Notes: generated from the sequence alone by a model not told the origin. A stretch of 64,000 nt of DNA from Psychrosphaera saromensis (GCF_002954545.1 NZ_MSCH01000003.1:806001-870000); one strand, 5' to 3'; counted from the first letter of the stretch, positions 1-10,457 are shown. Translations and numbers: made by a program.

Positions 1-1
1 G

Positions 2-802
2 AAAGGTAAACAAGAACGTTATATTAAAGATGATGAAGTATTAACTGAATACTTAACCACATTGGCACTTGAAGGTAGTACGCTACATTTAAGTTTAGAA
101 GCGCCTGCGGTACATGGTCTTGAATTAGAGAAATTATTAAGACAGTTCCACTTAGCAGAGTCTAGCCTTAATCGCTTAGCTAAGAAAATTAACCCTAAAA
201 TATTGTCAGGGTTAATGTTCCAAAAGTCTTTATTATCATCACAGTTGGACAACGAAACAAACGTTGTTAATTGGATTGAAAGTTTCACTAAATACTTAAA
301 TGATAATGAAACTGAAGGTGTAAATTACACGCCATTAACTGTTTTTGATGAAGAACGTAAACTAACACTACCTAAAATTAGAGTTAGACAACATGGTGTA
401 GACCGTGATTATACGTTTACTAAAGACTTCATTGATTCAACTGAATACAAAAATGTAATCGAGATTGCTAACATCAATATGGACCTTCTTGAAGAAGGTG
501 CTTATGTAAGCCGTGGCGAAAAACGTTTCCCAATTGAGCATTTTGCTCAGGCAGTAGAATGGTTAATGAAAGAGTCTAAACGTGGTCTATACATTCAACG
601 TTATAAAGGATTGGGTGAAATGAACCCTGAGCAATTGTGGGAAACTACAATGGATCCAGAACAACGTCGTATGTTACAAGTAAGAATTGAAGATGCGATT
701 GCATGTGATCAATTATTTACTACCTTAATGGGTGATCATGTAGAACCACGTCGTGACTTTATTGAAAAGAACGCGCTTAAAGTAGCTAACTTAGACGTAT
801 AA
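2..802 (+). CDS. gyrB: DNA gyrase subunit B, C-terminal part (5' end outside window)
   Basis: The frame is open from the first bases, so this is the last 266 residues of a longer protein. GyrB is the ATPase and TOPRIM subunit of type II topoisomerase, which introduces negative supercoils with GyrA. The segment carries the end of the TOPRIM region and the GyrB-specific C-terminal block, with the signature [16 protein letters not shown] (about nt 593-640) and the usual tail [11 protein letters not shown]. It ends KVANLDV, close to the normal gammaproteobacterial GyrB terminus, and is followed at once by a terminator. In many Alteromonadales gyrB closes the dnaA-dnaN-recF-gyrB block at the origin, so oriC is probably just to the left; that is inference. 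Confidence 0.97.
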   Translation, partial: KGKQERYIKDDEVLTEYLTTLALEGSTLHLSLEAPAVHGLELEKLLRQFHLAESSLNRLAKKINPKILSGLMFQKSLLSSQLDNETNVVNWIESFTKYLNDNETEGVNYTPLTVFDEERKLTLPKIRVRQHGVDRDYTFTKDFIDSTEYKNVIEIANINMDLLEEGAYVSRGEKRFPIEHFAQAVEWLMKESKRGLYIQRYKGLGEMNPEQLWETTMDPEQRRMLQVRIEDAIACDQLFTTLMGDHVEPRRDFIEKNALKVANLDV

Positions 803-818
803 GTTAATTACATTTATT

Positions 819-854
819 AATAAAGCCTACCAGCTTGTGCTGCTAGGCTTTATT
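819..854 (+). terminator. Intrinsic terminator of gyrB
   Basis: A perfect 11-bp inverted repeat (AATAAAGCCTA / TAGGCTTTATT) encloses an inner CAGC-TTGT-GCTG hairpin, giving one long stem interrupted by a single C/C mismatch. It starts 17 bases after the gyrB stop codon. Confidence 0.85.
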
Positions 855-917
855 ACGTTTAAGTCATCACTAAAATTAACGAATAGATTAACTTATAAGG
901 TTCAATAGAACAGAGTT

Positions 918-1832
918 ATGAGCAAATATAATAGTAATACATTTCAAGGCCTGATCTTAGCGTTACAAGATTATTGGGCTAGACAAGGCTGTGTCATCAT
1001 TCAACCACTAGATATGCAAGTTGGTGCTGGTACTTTTCATCCAATGACATTCTTACGTTCGTTAGGTCCTGAGCCTATGAGCAGTGCTTATGTGCAACCG
1101 TGTCGTCGTCCTACAGATGGTCGTTATGGTGAAAACCCAAATCGTCTACAACATTATTATCAATTCCAAGTAATGTTGAAGCCATCTCCAAAGAATATTC
1201 AAGAGCTATATTTAGGCTCTCTAGAAGAGCTAGGTTTGGATACATTGGTTAACGACATACGTTTTGTTGAAGACAACTGGGAATCTCCTACGTTGGGCGC
1301 ATGGGGCTTAGGTTGGGAAGTTTGGTTAAACGGAATGGAAGTAACACAGTTTACTTATTTCCAACAGGTTGGTGGTATTGAATGCTCACCTGTAACCGGC
1401 GAAATCACTTACGGCCTTGAACGTTTAGCTATGTATTTGCAAGGTGTTGATAGTATTTATGACCTAGTGTGGACTGACGGTCCGTTAGGTAAAGTTACTT
1501 ATGGTGATGTTTTCCACCAGAACGAAGTAGAGCAGTCGACGTATAACTTTGAACATGCAGACGTAGATGCGTTATTTGCTGAGTTTGACCAGGCTGAAAA
1601 AGAAAGCCAAAAGTTAATTGAAGCAAGTTTACCGCTACCAGCTTATGAGCAAGTTATGAAAGCATCTCATGCATTTAATATGTTAGATGCTCGTCACGCG
1701 ATATCAGTGACAGAACGTCAGCGTTATATATTACGTGTTCGTAGTTTGTCGAAAGCATGTGCTCAAGCATATTACGATGCGAGAGAGCAGCTAGGATTTC
1801 CTCTTTGTAAAACTAATTCGGCTGAGGATTAA
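918..1832 (+). CDS. glyQ: Glycyl-tRNA synthetase alpha subunit
   Basis: The catalytic subunit of the bacterial alpha2beta2 glycyl-tRNA synthetase, which charges tRNA-Gly in the cytoplasm. The 304 residues match the usual length (303 in E. coli). The N-terminal [16 protein letters not shown], the class II motif-2-like stretch around [18 protein letters not shown], and the motif-3-like [11 protein letters not shown] are all present. The ATG follows a weak GAG ribosome-binding sequence. glyS begins 3 nt after its stop codon, so the two subunits are co-transcribed and probably translationally coupled. The gap from gyrB contains that gene's terminator, so glyQS should have its own promoter. Confidence 0.98.
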   Translation: MSKYNSNTFQGLILALQDYWARQGCVIIQPLDMQVGAGTFHPMTFLRSLGPEPMSSAYVQPCRRPTDGRYGENPNRLQHYYQFQVMLKPSPKNIQELYLGSLEELGLDTLVNDIRFVEDNWESPTLGAWGLGWEVWLNGMEVTQFTYFQQVGGIECSPVTGEITYGLERLAMYLQGVDSIYDLVWTDGPLGKVTYGDVFHQNEVEQSTYNFEHADVDALFAEFDQAEKESQKLIEASLPLPAYEQVMKASHAFNMLDARHAISVTERQRYILRVRSLSKACAQAYYDAREQLGFPLCKTNSAED

Positions 1833-1835
1833 AAA

Positions 1836-3899
1836 ATGATTAAACAGAATTTATTAATCGAACTTGGTACGGAAGAGTTACCGCCAAAATCGCTAAAGAA
1901 ATTAGCCGTTTCATTTTGTGAAAACTTTGAAGCACAGCTTAATAGCGCAAACTTACAGTTTGATTCTATTGAATGGTTTGCAGCTCCTAGAAGACTCGCG
2001 CTAAAAATACATAACTTAGATGAACAACAAGCGGATAAGCAAGTTGAGAAACGTGGTCCGGCAGTATCTTCGGCATTTGATGCTGATGGTAATGCAACTA
2101 AAGCTGCTCAAGGTTGGGCTCGTGGCTGTGGAATTGATGTTACAGAAGCAACTCGCGTTAAAACCGATAAAGGTGAGTGGTTACTTCATGTTGCTACGGT
2201 AGCAGGAAAGAACATTAGCGAATTAGTAGAAGGTTTTATTGTTCAAGCACTAAAACAATTACCTATTAGTAAGCCAATGCGTTGGGGGGCAGGAAAAGAA
2301 GAGTTTATTCGTCCTGTACACACGCTAATAGCGTTATACGGCGATAAAGTGTTACCAGCTCAAGTTCTTGGTTTAACGTCTGGAAACCAGTCTCAAGGCC
2401 ATCGTTTCCACCATAAAGACTTAGTAACAATTAGCCATGCTGATAATTACCAAAATGAGTTACTAGCGGCTTATGTGATGGTTGATTTCAACCAAAGACA
2501 ACAAACTATCAGCCAACAAATGGCTGTAATTTGTAAAGAGAATAAAGCTAACACAATTGAAGATAACGACTTGCTCGATGAAGTTACTTCTTTAGTTGAA
2601 TGGCCAGTTGCTCTGGTTGGTACTTTTGAAGAGCGATTCTTAGATGTACCACCTGAAGCTCTTATCTATACAATGAAAGATGACCAAAAGTATTTTCCTT
2701 TACTAGACACTAACGGAAAATTACTGCCTAAGTTTATCTTTATTACAAATATTGAAAGTAAAGACCCACAGCAAGTTATATCAGGTAATGAAAAAGTAGT
2801 AAGACCTAGATTAGCTGATGCTGAGTTTTTCTATAACACAGATAAAAAGCATACGCTGGAATCTAGACTAGCAAGCCTAGACACTGTTTTATTCCAAAAA
2901 CAGCTAGGTACGTTAAAAGATAAATCAGAGCGTATCGCAAAACTAGCAGGGCATATTGCAAGCCAAATTAATGCGGATGTTACTTTGTCTGAACGTGCTG
3001 GTTTGTTATCTAAAACGGACTTAATGACAGAAGTTGTTATGGAATTTACCGACATCCAAGGTGTGATGGGTAAATACTATGCATTAAACGACGGCGAAGA
3101 TAGCAAAGTAGCGGATGCTTTATATCAACAATACATGCCTAAGTTTGCTGGTGACGACTTACCGACATCAATGGAAGCATGCGCGGTAGCCCTTGCTGAT
3201 AAGTTTGATAGCTTAGTGGGTATATTTGGTATTGGTCAACATCCAAAAGGCGACAAAGACCCATTTGCACTAAGACGTGCGGCTATCGGTATCATACGTA
3301 TATTGATTGAAAAAGAGTTACCGTTAGACTTTAAACTTATTGCTGAATTTAGTGCTGAGTTGTTTGCTGATAAATTATCAAACGATAAAGTTATTGATGA
3401 TGTCATCGACTTTATGTTGGGACGCTTCAGAGCGCATTATCAAGAGCAAAATATTAAAGTTGAGATGATCAGAGCGGTAGAAGTTAAACGTCCTACTTCT
3501 GCACTGGACTTTGAGCGTCGTTTAAAAGCGGTGGTTAACTTTGCCAAACTTGATACAGCGGTTGCACTTGCAGCAGCAAATAAGCGTGTAAACAACATAT
3601 TAAGCAAAAATGGCCAAAGTGAGTTTGTTGAAATTGATGATGCCTTGTTAACTGACGCTGCAGAAATTAATTTAGTGAATAAACTTAAAGCCATTTCTGG
3701 CTCTGTTAATAAAAGCTTTGACGCTGGCGATTATCAAGCAGGATTAAATCAGCTTGCTGATCTTCGTGATGTAATCGATTCATTCTTTGATGATGTTATG
3801 GTGATGGCGGATGACAATGCGGTTAAAAATAATCGTTTAGCTATATTAGGTGAACTACAGCGTTTGTTTATGTTCACTGCTGATATTTCAGTTTTGTAA
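1836..3899 (+). CDS. glyS: Glycyl-tRNA synthetase beta subunit
   Basis: The tRNA-recognition subunit of the tetrameric glycyl-tRNA synthetase. The 687 residues are close to the E. coli length of 689. Family hallmarks include the N-terminal LLIELGTEELPPKSL, KPMRWGAGKEEFIRPVH, the central QKYFPLLDTNGKLLPKFIF, and the GDKDPFALRRAAIGIIRI block. A C-terminal helical DALR-type anticodon-binding domain occupies roughly the last 110 residues. It is directly downstream of glyQ and is followed by an intrinsic terminator, so glyQS looks like a closed two-gene operon. Confidence 0.98.
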   Translation: MIKQNLLIELGTEELPPKSLKKLAVSFCENFEAQLNSANLQFDSIEWFAAPRRLALKIHNLDEQQADKQVEKRGPAVSSAFDADGNATKAAQGWARGCGIDVTEATRVKTDKGEWLLHVATVAGKNISELVEGFIVQALKQLPISKPMRWGAGKEEFIRPVHTLIALYGDKVLPAQVLGLTSGNQSQGHRFHHKDLVTISHADNYQNELLAAYVMVDFNQRQQTISQQMAVICKENKANTIEDNDLLDEVTSLVEWPVALVGTFEERFLDVPPEALIYTMKDDQKYFPLLDTNGKLLPKFIFITNIESKDPQQVISGNEKVVRPRLADAEFFYNTDKKHTLESRLASLDTVLFQKQLGTLKDKSERIAKLAGHIASQINADVTLSERAGLLSKTDLMTEVVMEFTDIQGVMGKYYALNDGEDSKVADALYQQYMPKFAGDDLPTSMEACAVALADKFDSLVGIFGIGQHPKGDKDPFALRRAAIGIIRILIEKELPLDFKLIAEFSAELFADKLSNDKVIDDVIDFMLGRFRAHYQEQNIKVEMIRAVEVKRPTSALDFERRLKAVVNFAKLDTAVALAAANKRVNNILSKNGQSEFVEIDDALLTDAAEINLVNKLKAISGSVNKSFDAGDYQAGLNQLADLRDVIDSFFDDVMVMADDNAVKNNRLAILGELQRLFMFTADISVL

Positions 3900-3925
3900 T
3901 GCAAGCTCGATAAATTGATATAGTC

Positions 3926-3957
3926 ATAAAAAAGCCAGTTTATCTGGCTTTTTTTAT
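3926..3957 (+). terminator. Intrinsic terminator of glyQS
   Basis: An 11-bp stem (AAAAAAGCCAG / CTGGCTTTTTT) with loop TTTAT runs into a T-tract on the plus strand, 26 bases after glyS. Confidence 0.9.
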
Positions 3958-4040
3958 GCATAGAATATGTATGTTCGGGGGCATGTATTGTGTATGGTAC
4001 CGAGATACAAACAAGTGTAAAAATGAATGGAGTAGTTTTA

Positions 4041-4484
4041 ATGAAGATATTGAGTATTTTAGTATTGGTTATTTTATTAACCAGCTGCAAAAGTATGTAT
4101 AAACAAGATAAGTCTTCGGACTTGTACTTACGATCGGAGTTTACTTGGTGGGAAGCTAAGCCAGAATTTAAGTTTGTGACAATTAAAGACTCAACTAATA
4201 AAGTCGTTAGAACAAAAATAGAAGCTGACGGAAGCGCTTATCACATTAAGGTTGCCGATAAGATATGGTCTAAGTATAAAAATTGTGGTTATAAAAATAA
4301 TGCAGATAGAATTATTAAGCTAGATAAATGGCTAGAGTTAGAATGTACTTATGACTTTGATAAGTTAAATACGACCCCCATACAAAAGCCTTTTCAAATA
4401 AAGCCGACTAAAGACGCGTTTTATACTTTTACCCTCAAAATGACAACAACAGGGCCAAGCCATATTAAAATCAGTAAAGAATAG
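4041..4484 (+). CDS. Small predicted lipoprotein of unknown function
   Basis: I do not recognise this 147-residue protein. The start at 4041 is chosen because GGAG lies 8 bases upstream and because it gives a clean short lipoprotein signal: a hydrophobic stretch after MK, then the lipobox LLTSC with the lipidated Cys at residue 16. Lys at +2 does not signal inner-membrane retention, so the outer membrane is likely. An earlier in-frame ATG at 4023 would add six residues. The mature part is hydrophilic, with two further Cys residues (KNCGYK and LECTYD) that could form a disulfide in the periplasm. It stands alone between the glyQS terminator and the oppositely oriented tusA. Confidence 0.7.
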   Translation: MKILSILVLVILLTSCKSMYKQDKSSDLYLRSEFTWWEAKPEFKFVTIKDSTNKVVRTKIEADGSAYHIKVADKIWSKYKNCGYKNNADRIIKLDKWLELECTYDFDKLNTTPIQKPFQIKPTKDAFYTFTLKMTTTGPSHIKISKE

Positions 4485-4532
4485 TGGTTGGTAATAAAAG
4501 CCGTTAATTAATAAATTTGTAGTGAGTGGGTA

Positions 4533-4784
4533 CTAACTTTGTTTTTTTATTAGAAAGTAAAAAGGCTTGTTCTCTATAAACTGTTCAACTAACTCGTGAC
4601 CCATAAATCGGCAGAACGATGGTATATCTCTTACTGTAGCCGGATCATCTGCTTTTATTAATAACGTTTGTCCAGGTTCCATATTCCTAACGGTTTTTCT
4701 TACCATCATAACGGGTTCTGGGCAGCGTAAACCAAGCGCGTCTAACGTTTCATTTGATTGTATATTTTCAGGATTGGAATTCAT
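4533..4784 (-). CDS. tusA: Sulfur carrier protein TusA
   Basis: A small sulfurtransferase that accepts persulfide sulfur from IscS and relays it toward TusBCD/TusE for 2-thiouridine in tRNA; it also affects sulfur partition more generally. The 83 residues carry the family signature [14 protein letters not shown], with the catalytic Cys at residue 21, followed by the usual [20 protein letters not shown]. Length and motif order match E. coli TusA (81 aa). It is transcribed away from fadBA and separated from it by a terminator, so it is probably monocistronic. Confidence 0.95.
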   Translation of the reverse strand: MNSNPENIQSNETLDALGLRCPEPVMMVRKTVRNMEPGQTLLIKADDPATVRDIPSFCRFMGHELVEQFIENKPFYFLIKKQS

Positions 4785-4821
4785 TGTTTAAGGCCGAATT
4801 GGTTAATAACGTGATTTTGAT

Positions 4822-4861
4822 AAAAAAAGGTGTTTAAGTCGAGGACTAAAACACCTTTTTT
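4822..4861 (-). terminator. Terminator downstream of fadBA (probably bidirectional)
   Basis: GGTGTTTAAGTC (4829-4840) pairs with GACTAAAACACC (4844-4855) with one mismatch and loop GAG. Seven A on the left and six T on the right give U-tracts in both directions. It sits 63 bases beyond the fadA stop codon. Confidence 0.85.
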
Positions 4862-4923
4862 ATATTTGCTTAGCTAATTTGTACTAAAACAAAATTAACC
4901 GCTTCATTTGTAATCAGTCAGAA

Positions 4924-6087
4924 CTAATTAACTCTTTCAAATATGGTGGCTATGCCTTGGCCAAAACCAATACACATGGTCGCTAAACCAAGTTCAGTAT
5001 CGTTTCTTTCCATATTATTGATAAGCGTTGTCGATATTCTTGAACCAGAACAACCAAGTGGATGTCCTAGGGCAATAGCACCACCGTTAGGATTAATAGA
5101 GTCCATACGGTCTTCAATACCTAACCCCTTCATAACTGAAAGAGCTTGAGCTGCAAACGCTTCGTTTAATTCAAACTGTTGTATATCAGTTATCGCTAAA
5201 CCAGCACGTTTAAGTGCAATAGCAGTTGCTGGAACTGGACCCCAACCCATTGTTGATGGCTCACAACCAGAAACACCCATAGATCTAACTCTAGCTCTAA
5301 TAGTTAAACCTAATGCTTTAGCTTTCTCTTCGCTCATTACTAACATGCCAGATGCGCCGTTTGATAATGCAGAAGAAGTTGCTGCAGTAACAGTACCATT
5401 AACCGGATTAAACACTGGGCGTAACTTAGACAAAGATTCAACTGTTGACTCAGGACGAATTACTTCATCGTAATCACACATAGTTAATGCGCCATTAACA
5501 TCATGGCCTTCAACTGGAATTATCTCGTTAGCAAAATGACCTTTAATGCTAGCTTCATAAGCAAGTTGATGTGAACGAGCTCCGAATTCGTCTTGCATTT
5601 GACGGCTAATATCATATTTACGTGCTAACGCTTCCGCTGTTAAACCCATAGAACCAGCTGCTTGTGCAGTCGAAAGGTTAAGAGCTGGGTGGAAGTCTAG
5701 TCCGTGCGTCATAGGAACGTGTTCCATGTGCTCAACACCACCAATGATGAACATGTCACCTTGGTTAGACATAATTTTAGCAGCTGCATCATGCAAGGCT
5801 TGCATAGATGAACCACATAAGCGGTTAACCGTTACAGCAGGCACTGATGTTGGAATGCCAGCTAGTAGTGCTGCTTGACGACCAACATTAAAACCTTGCT
5901 CAAGTGTTTGCATAACACAACCCCAAATAACGTCATCTAATTCAGATGCGTCAACTTGTGGGTTACGTGCTAACAACGATTTCATTACAGCGGCAGATAA
6001 ATCTTCAGCTCTAACATGAGTAAACATACCACCACGAACTTTTGCCATAGCGGTGCGAACGCAATCTACAATAACTACATTTTTCAT
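4924..6087 (-). CDS. fadA: 3-ketoacyl-CoA thiolase, beta subunit of the fatty acid oxidation complex
   Basis: Catalyses the thiolytic cleavage of 3-ketoacyl-CoA to acetyl-CoA and a shortened acyl-CoA, the last step of beta-oxidation, in an alpha2beta2 complex with FadB. The 387 residues equal the E. coli FadA length. The acyl-accepting Cys is residue 91 in NRLCGSSMQ. The second active-site regions are NEAFAAQ, the His in [16 protein letters not shown], and the C-terminal CIGFGQGIA. The ATG has a good AGGAGC ribosome-binding site that overlaps the end of fadB, and the genes are 13 nt apart in the order fadB-fadA. A terminator follows. Confidence 0.97.
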   Translation of the reverse strand: MKNVVIVDCVRTAMAKVRGGMFTHVRAEDLSAAVMKSLLARNPQVDASELDDVIWGCVMQTLEQGFNVGRQAALLAGIPTSVPAVTVNRLCGSSMQALHDAAAKIMSNQGDMFIIGGVEHMEHVPMTHGLDFHPALNLSTAQAAGSMGLTAEALARKYDISRQMQDEFGARSHQLAYEASIKGHFANEIIPVEGHDVNGALTMCDYDEVIRPESTVESLSKLRPVFNPVNGTVTAATSSALSNGASGMLVMSEEKAKALGLTIRARVRSMGVSGCEPSTMGWGPVPATAIALKRAGLAITDIQQFELNEAFAAQALSVMKGLGIEDRMDSINPNGGAIALGHPLGCSGSRISTTLINNMERNDTELGLATMCIGFGQGIATIFERVN

Positions 6088-6100
6088 TTTTTAGCTCCTA

Positions 6101-8254
6101 CTAGGCTGTATAAAAAGATTGGCCATTTTTAGCCATTTCACGAGTTTTATCGGTTACTTGATAAATCTCACCTAAATGAGCGTATTTATCTGCTTGAGCT
6201 ACAAACTCAGCTAAGCCAAGGGTATCAACGTAACGGAATATACCGCCTCTGAAAGGAGGGAAACCTACGCCGTATAATAAAGCCATATCCGCTTCAGCTG
6301 GTGAAGCAACAATACCTTCTTCTAAACAGCGAATAGTTTCGTTGATCATAGGTATCATTAAACGGTCAATGGTTTCAGCTTTGTCGAACTCTTTATTTGC
6401 CGGTGCTATATCTGCAAGTAAAGCAACGGTTGATTCATCCACTGTTTTAGCCGGACGACCACGTTTGTCTAGGCTGTGAGTGTAGAAACCTTTACCATTC
6501 TTTTGACCGTACATCTTATTAGTGTAAAGCGTAGTAACTGGGTCTTTATCTAGTTTAGGCATACGAGTTGGGAAACCGTCTGACATTACATCAGTACAAT
6601 GATCCGCCGTATCTATTCCGACAACGTCTAGTAAGAATGCCGGACCCATTGGCCAACCAAAGTCACGTTCCATAACTTTATCGACTTTAGTAAAGTCAGC
6701 GCCGTCATTTAGTAATAAGCTGAATCCAGCAAAGTAAGGGAACAATACACGGTTAACAAAGAAACCAGGGCAGTCATTAACAACAATTGGCGTTTTGCCC
6801 ATTTTTGATGCGTAAGCAACGGTCGCTGCAATAGTTTCATCCGATGTTTTCTCACCACGGATGATCTCAACAAGCGGCATTAACGGTACTGGGTTAAAGA
6901 AATGCATACCACAGAAGTTTTCTGGGCGAGCAAGACTCTTAGCCAACATGTTAATAGAGATAGTTGATGTATTTGACGTAAGAATAGTGTCTGCAGAAAC
7001 ATGTTGTTCTGTTTCAGCTAAAACTGCCGCTTTAATTTTTGGGTTTTCAACAACAGCTTCAATAACAAAATTTGTTTCTTTTAACGAGTCATAGCTAAGT
7101 GAAGGAGTAATGTTAGTTAAGGTTTTTGCAAACGCTTTACCATCAATACGACCTTTAGCTAATTTTTTGTTAAGAATTTTTGATGCTTCAGAAAGGCCTA
7201 AATCAAGAGCCGCTTGATTAATGTCTTTCATGACAATTGGCGTACCTTTAGATGCTGATTGATACGCGATACCACCGCCCATAATTCCTGCACCCAATAC
7301 AGCCGCTTGTTTCACAGTGATTTTTGCGCCTTTAGCTGCCTTTTTAGCAATGCCTTTTACATATTGGTCATTTAAGAATGTGCCAATCATAGCGGTTGCT
7401 GTATCGGTTTTTGCAAGTGATGCAAAAAGACGATTTTCAATTAACATAGCTTCAGCTCTTGGCAATAATGCACCAGAGTAAACTGACTCTACTGCTGCAA
7501 TTGGAGCAGGGTAATGCTTACCAGCTTTTGCCATCACCATCGTTTTTGCTACAATCGAGCCATTTTCTAGCTCAGTTGCACTGTAACTGATCGGCATTAA
7601 TTTTTGTTGACGACGTGACTGCCAATCTAACTTACCCTTGATAGCGTCTGTTAACATTGCAGTAGCAACATCAATCAACTTATCACCTTGGGTAACGGCA
7701 TCAATTGCGCCATCGGCAATCGCTTTTTTAGGTTTTTGTGGTCTAGCACTTGTGATCCACTCTAATGCGTTATCTGGACCTATAATACGAGACAAGCGAA
7801 CTGTGCCACCAAAACCAGGTATAAGACCTAAGTTATTTTCTGGTAGACCAACTTGTGCTGTTTCATCAGCAACTCGCATATCAGTTGCTAAACAGAACTC
7901 AAACCCACCGCCAAGTGCAAAACCAGAAATAGCAGTAATAGTCGGTACTTTAATGTCTTCAATGCCATCAAACATGTCTGTGCTATTTTTAATCCACTTA
8001 GTTAATTCAGCCTCTTCATTTTTGAAAAAGCCAAGAAACTCAGTGATGTCTGCGCCTACAATAAATGTAGATTTTGCAGAACGCACTAGAACACCTTTTA
8101 CATCGGTGCTTTTGTTGATTGCGTCGGTTGCTAATTTACATTCTTGAATAGTTTGTTGATCAAACTTATTAACTGAACCTGGTGCGTCAAAAGTAAAATG
8201 GGCAATGCCATCACTTTGTAACTCTACGAAAAGGGTCTCACCTTTAAACAACAT
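6101..8254 (-). CDS. fadB: Fatty acid oxidation complex alpha subunit (enoyl-CoA hydratase / 3-hydroxyacyl-CoA dehydrogenase)
   Basis: A multifunctional beta-oxidation enzyme of 717 residues (E. coli 729). The N-terminal crotonase domain (about 1-190) contains [18 protein letters not shown] and [18 protein letters not shown], which carry the two catalytic Glu residues. A Rossmann NAD-binding domain begins near residue 310 with [13 protein letters not shown]. The hydroxyacyl-CoA dehydrogenase catalytic His is in [16 protein letters not shown], and a C-terminal dehydrogenase repeat ends in [14 protein letters not shown]. The ATG is preceded by AGGAGA. It is the first gene of fadBA; the upstream region carries FadR-like and PsrA-like operators. 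Confidence 0.97.
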   Translation of the reverse strand: MLFKGETLFVELQSDGIAHFTFDAPGSVNKFDQQTIQECKLATDAINKSTDVKGVLVRSAKSTFIVGADITEFLGFFKNEEAELTKWIKNSTDMFDGIEDIKVPTITAISGFALGGGFEFCLATDMRVADETAQVGLPENNLGLIPGFGGTVRLSRIIGPDNALEWITSARPQKPKKAIADGAIDAVTQGDKLIDVATAMLTDAIKGKLDWQSRRQQKLMPISYSATELENGSIVAKTMVMAKAGKHYPAPIAAVESVYSGALLPRAEAMLIENRLFASLAKTDTATAMIGTFLNDQYVKGIAKKAAKGAKITVKQAAVLGAGIMGGGIAYQSASKGTPIVMKDINQAALDLGLSEASKILNKKLAKGRIDGKAFAKTLTNITPSLSYDSLKETNFVIEAVVENPKIKAAVLAETEQHVSADTILTSNTSTISINMLAKSLARPENFCGMHFFNPVPLMPLVEIIRGEKTSDETIAATVAYASKMGKTPIVVNDCPGFFVNRVLFPYFAGFSLLLNDGADFTKVDKVMERDFGWPMGPAFLLDVVGIDTADHCTDVMSDGFPTRMPKLDKDPVTTLYTNKMYGQKNGKGFYTHSLDKRGRPAKTVDESTVALLADIAPANKEFDKAETIDRLMIPMINETIRCLEEGIVASPAEADMALLYGVGFPPFRGGIFRYVDTLGLAEFVAQADKYAHLGEIYQVTDKTREMAKNGQSFYTA

Positions 8255-8295
8255 GTTTTATCTCCTAGCTTGGTATTTATACAGAGGTTAAATAC

Positions 8296-8312
8296 AACTG
8301 GTCTAATTAGTT
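8296..8312 (-). promoter_or_regulatory. FadR-like operator upstream of fadBA
   Basis: The 17-mer AACTGGTCTAATTAGTT differs at three positions from the pattern AACTGGTCTGACCAGTT that I recall for gammaproteobacterial FadR. It lies about 42 bases upstream of the fadB start codon, where a repressor would block transcription. The match is by eye; the conserved TGG half is present but the CCA half reads TTA. Confidence 0.5.
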
Positions 8313-8350
8313 GATAGAGTGTTACTCGACTTCACTAAAAAAGCAATGTT

Positions 8351-8368
8351 TTTAAACGACTGTTTGAA
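8351..8368 (-). promoter_or_regulatory. PsrA-like operator upstream of fadBA
   Basis: TTTAAACGACTGTTTGAA is an 18-bp near-perfect palindrome (one mismatch) with the AAAC-N4-GTTT core of sites bound by the fatty-acid-sensing TetR-family regulator PsrA. It is about 97 bases upstream of fadB, which suggests fatty acid control of the operon. The regulator itself is not in this window. Confidence 0.5.
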
Positions 8369-8377
8369 TTCAACTGT

Positions 8378-8393
8378 AAGTAAATATTTACTT
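8378..8393. promoter_or_regulatory. Perfect 16-bp palindrome between fadB and slt
   Basis: AAGTAAATATTTACTT is fully self-complementary and lies in the divergent intergenic region. The AT-rich sequence may be a regulator site or chance in an AT-rich spacer; I cannot name a cognate factor. Confidence 0.3.
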
Positions 8394-8534
8394 GGTATAA
8401 CGTTTGCTAACAATTATAGCCCTTGCTAAATAGGGAACTTACCTTAAGATTAGTTAAGTACAACTTATTGGTGTATTTAATTTTTATATCTATTTCTTCT
8501 AGCGAATCATTATTTCAAAGGTAATGTGTATTAA

Positions 8535-10457
8535 ATGATAAATGCGTTAAAAAAAGTACTTGTATTGTGTATTGGCCTTGCTGGTTTCTCTAGCTATGCA
8601 CAGGATATCGAAGATATCAGGGAGTTGTACTTAAAAGTTGAACATGAAGCTAGGTATGGCACAAAATCGTCTTATCTAGATATCGCTCAGGATATTAAAG
8701 ACTACCCTTTAGCGCCTTATGCTGAGTCTATTTATCTTGCCCGTAATATGTCGCTGTCAAATAAGCGTCGTATCACAGGTATCATTGCTAGTTACCCAGA
8801 AGCCCCCTTTACTCAAAGATTACGAAAAAAATGGTTAAACTATTTAGCAGATAAACAGTTAAGGCAGGCTTTTTTAGAACAGTATGTTGATGTGGGTGAT
8901 GTGGGTGATGTTAGATTAAATTGTTTGAATTTAACTTGGCAGCTACAAACTGGTGCTGCACTAACCAATATACTTCCTCAAATTGATAATATTTGGATGG
9001 CACCTGTATCTCAGCCAAAAGAGTGTAACTACTTATTTGAGAGATGGGAAAAGGCTGGATTCTTTACCTCAGATAAAGCTCTAGAGCGTTTAGTCTTATC
9101 AATTAAAAAGAGAAACAATGCACTGATCCCTTATTTAAAATCAAGATTAGCAAAATCCGATACTCACCTAGCAAGCCTGTGGAAATCTGTCGTCAAAAAA
9201 CCAAGTAATGTTGGTAAAAAGAACTTCTTTTTCCTTTATAACAATAAAGAGAAAGACATCTTGTTATATGCACTGAATAAGATGGTGTTTGTGTCGCCAG
9301 AAAAAGTAGAGAGTATATGGTTAAAGTTATCACCTAAGTTTTCTGTTAGCACAACAGAGACCGAGTTTTTGTCGAAGCGCCTAGCTTTGGCTTATGCGGT
9401 AACCGCCCATGACTCAAGTTTAGAATGGTTATTAAAAGTCCCAGAAGAACTTGTCGACGAGTCAGTAAAACAATGGCGTTTAGCTTATAGTTTAGAGAGT
9501 GGAGATTGGCAGAACACAGTAAATATCCTGTCATCTTTACCTGATAAAATGCAAGCAGATGAGTCCGTGGTGTACTGGAAAGCAAGAGCATTAGAGCAGT
9601 TGGGAAATAAAGATTGGTCAAAGAAAGCCTTTGCTGAATTGTCTGAAGACCGAGGCTACTATGGTTTCCTATCAGCCAATAAAATGGGCGTGGAAGCAAA
9701 CTTACGTCATGAACCTTTACAGATTAGTGACTTAGACTTCCTTAACATTGGACGCTCACAAGTTATGCAGCGTGCATTTGAGTTATTTAAAATAAATAGA
9801 TTAAATGACGCTAGAAGAGAGTGGAATTTACTGATTAAAAACTCCACCACTAGAGAGAAATTAGCAGCAGCTCAATTAGCTTACAATTGGGGTTGGTACG
9901 ACAGACCCATTTTCACACTGGCGGCAGTCGGTTACTTAAATGATGTGAACTTACGTTTTCCTTTAGCTTACAAAAGTCTTTTATCTAGTAACGCGAAAAA
10001 GAATGTTGTTGACCCAGCATTTGTATTTGCCATCGCCAGAAGAGAAAGCTCGTTTATGCGAGATGCTTACTCATCAGCTGGTGCTGCTGGGTTAATGCAG
10101 TTAAAACCAAGTACGGCAAGTTACGTTGCAAAGTCCAATGTAATTAAGTCTCAATTGTTTAAACCTGAAAAGAATGTGAAGTTAGCGACTAATTACTTAT
10201 CTTATTTAATGAAGAAAAGTAACGGCAATCCGATAGTGGCAACCGCAGCTTACAATGCTGGTTTTTCAAGAGTAGTAACTTGGTTACCAAATAAAGATAT
10301 GCCAGCAGATGCCTGGATAGAAACCATCCCGTACAAAGAAACAAGAAACTATGTTAAAGCCGTTATGGCTTATACAGAGGTGTACCAGAAGCTATTAAAA
10401 CGTCCAGATAATGTGTTTGCCTCTATGCAGGGCACATTAATTAAACCAACTTTGTAA
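8535..10457 (+). CDS. slt: Soluble lytic murein transglycosylase (Slt70 type)
   Basis: A periplasmic enzyme that cleaves the MurNAc-GlcNAc bond of peptidoglycan with 1,6-anhydro-MurNAc formation. The 640 residues are close to E. coli Slt (645). A signal peptide with cleavage near SSYA-QD is followed by a long alpha-helical superhelical region (about 25-480). The C-terminal lysozyme-like domain carries the catalytic Glu504 in ARRESSF, then AGAAGLMQLKPSTA and AAYNAGFSRV. Ribosome-binding complementarity (AAAGGT) is rather far from the ATG, but upstream in-frame options end in a stop. The gene is divergent from fadBA. Confidence 0.95.
   Translation: MINALKKVLVLCIGLAGFSSYAQDIEDIRELYLKVEHEARYGTKSSYLDIAQDIKDYPLAPYAESIYLARNMSLSNKRRITGIIASYPEAPFTQRLRKKWLNYLADKQLRQAFLEQYVDVGDVGDVRLNCLNLTWQLQTGAALTNILPQIDNIWMAPVSQPKECNYLFERWEKAGFFTSDKALERLVLSIKKRNNALIPYLKSRLAKSDTHLASLWKSVVKKPSNVGKKNFFFLYNNKEKDILLYALNKMVFVSPEKVESIWLKLSPKFSVSTTETEFLSKRLALAYAVTAHDSSLEWLLKVPEELVDESVKQWRLAYSLESGDWQNTVNILSSLPDKMQADESVVYWKARALEQLGNKDWSKKAFAELSEDRGYYGFLSANKMGVEANLRHEPLQISDLDFLNIGRSQVMQRAFELFKINRLNDARREWNLLIKNSTTREKLAAAQLAYNWGWYDRPIFTLAAVGYLNDVNLRFPLAYKSLLSSNAKKNVVDPAFVFAIARRESSFMRDAYSSAGAAGLMQLKPSTASYVAKSNVIKSQLFKPEKNVKLATNYLSYLMKKSNGNPIVATAAYNAGFSRVVTWLPNKDMPADAWIETIPYKETRNYVKAVMAYTEVYQKLLKRPDNVFASMQGTLIKPTL

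Noticed and set aside
7638-8147. A 169-codon open frame antisense to fadB
   Set aside because: It mirrors the crotonase domain of fadB and has no independent support.
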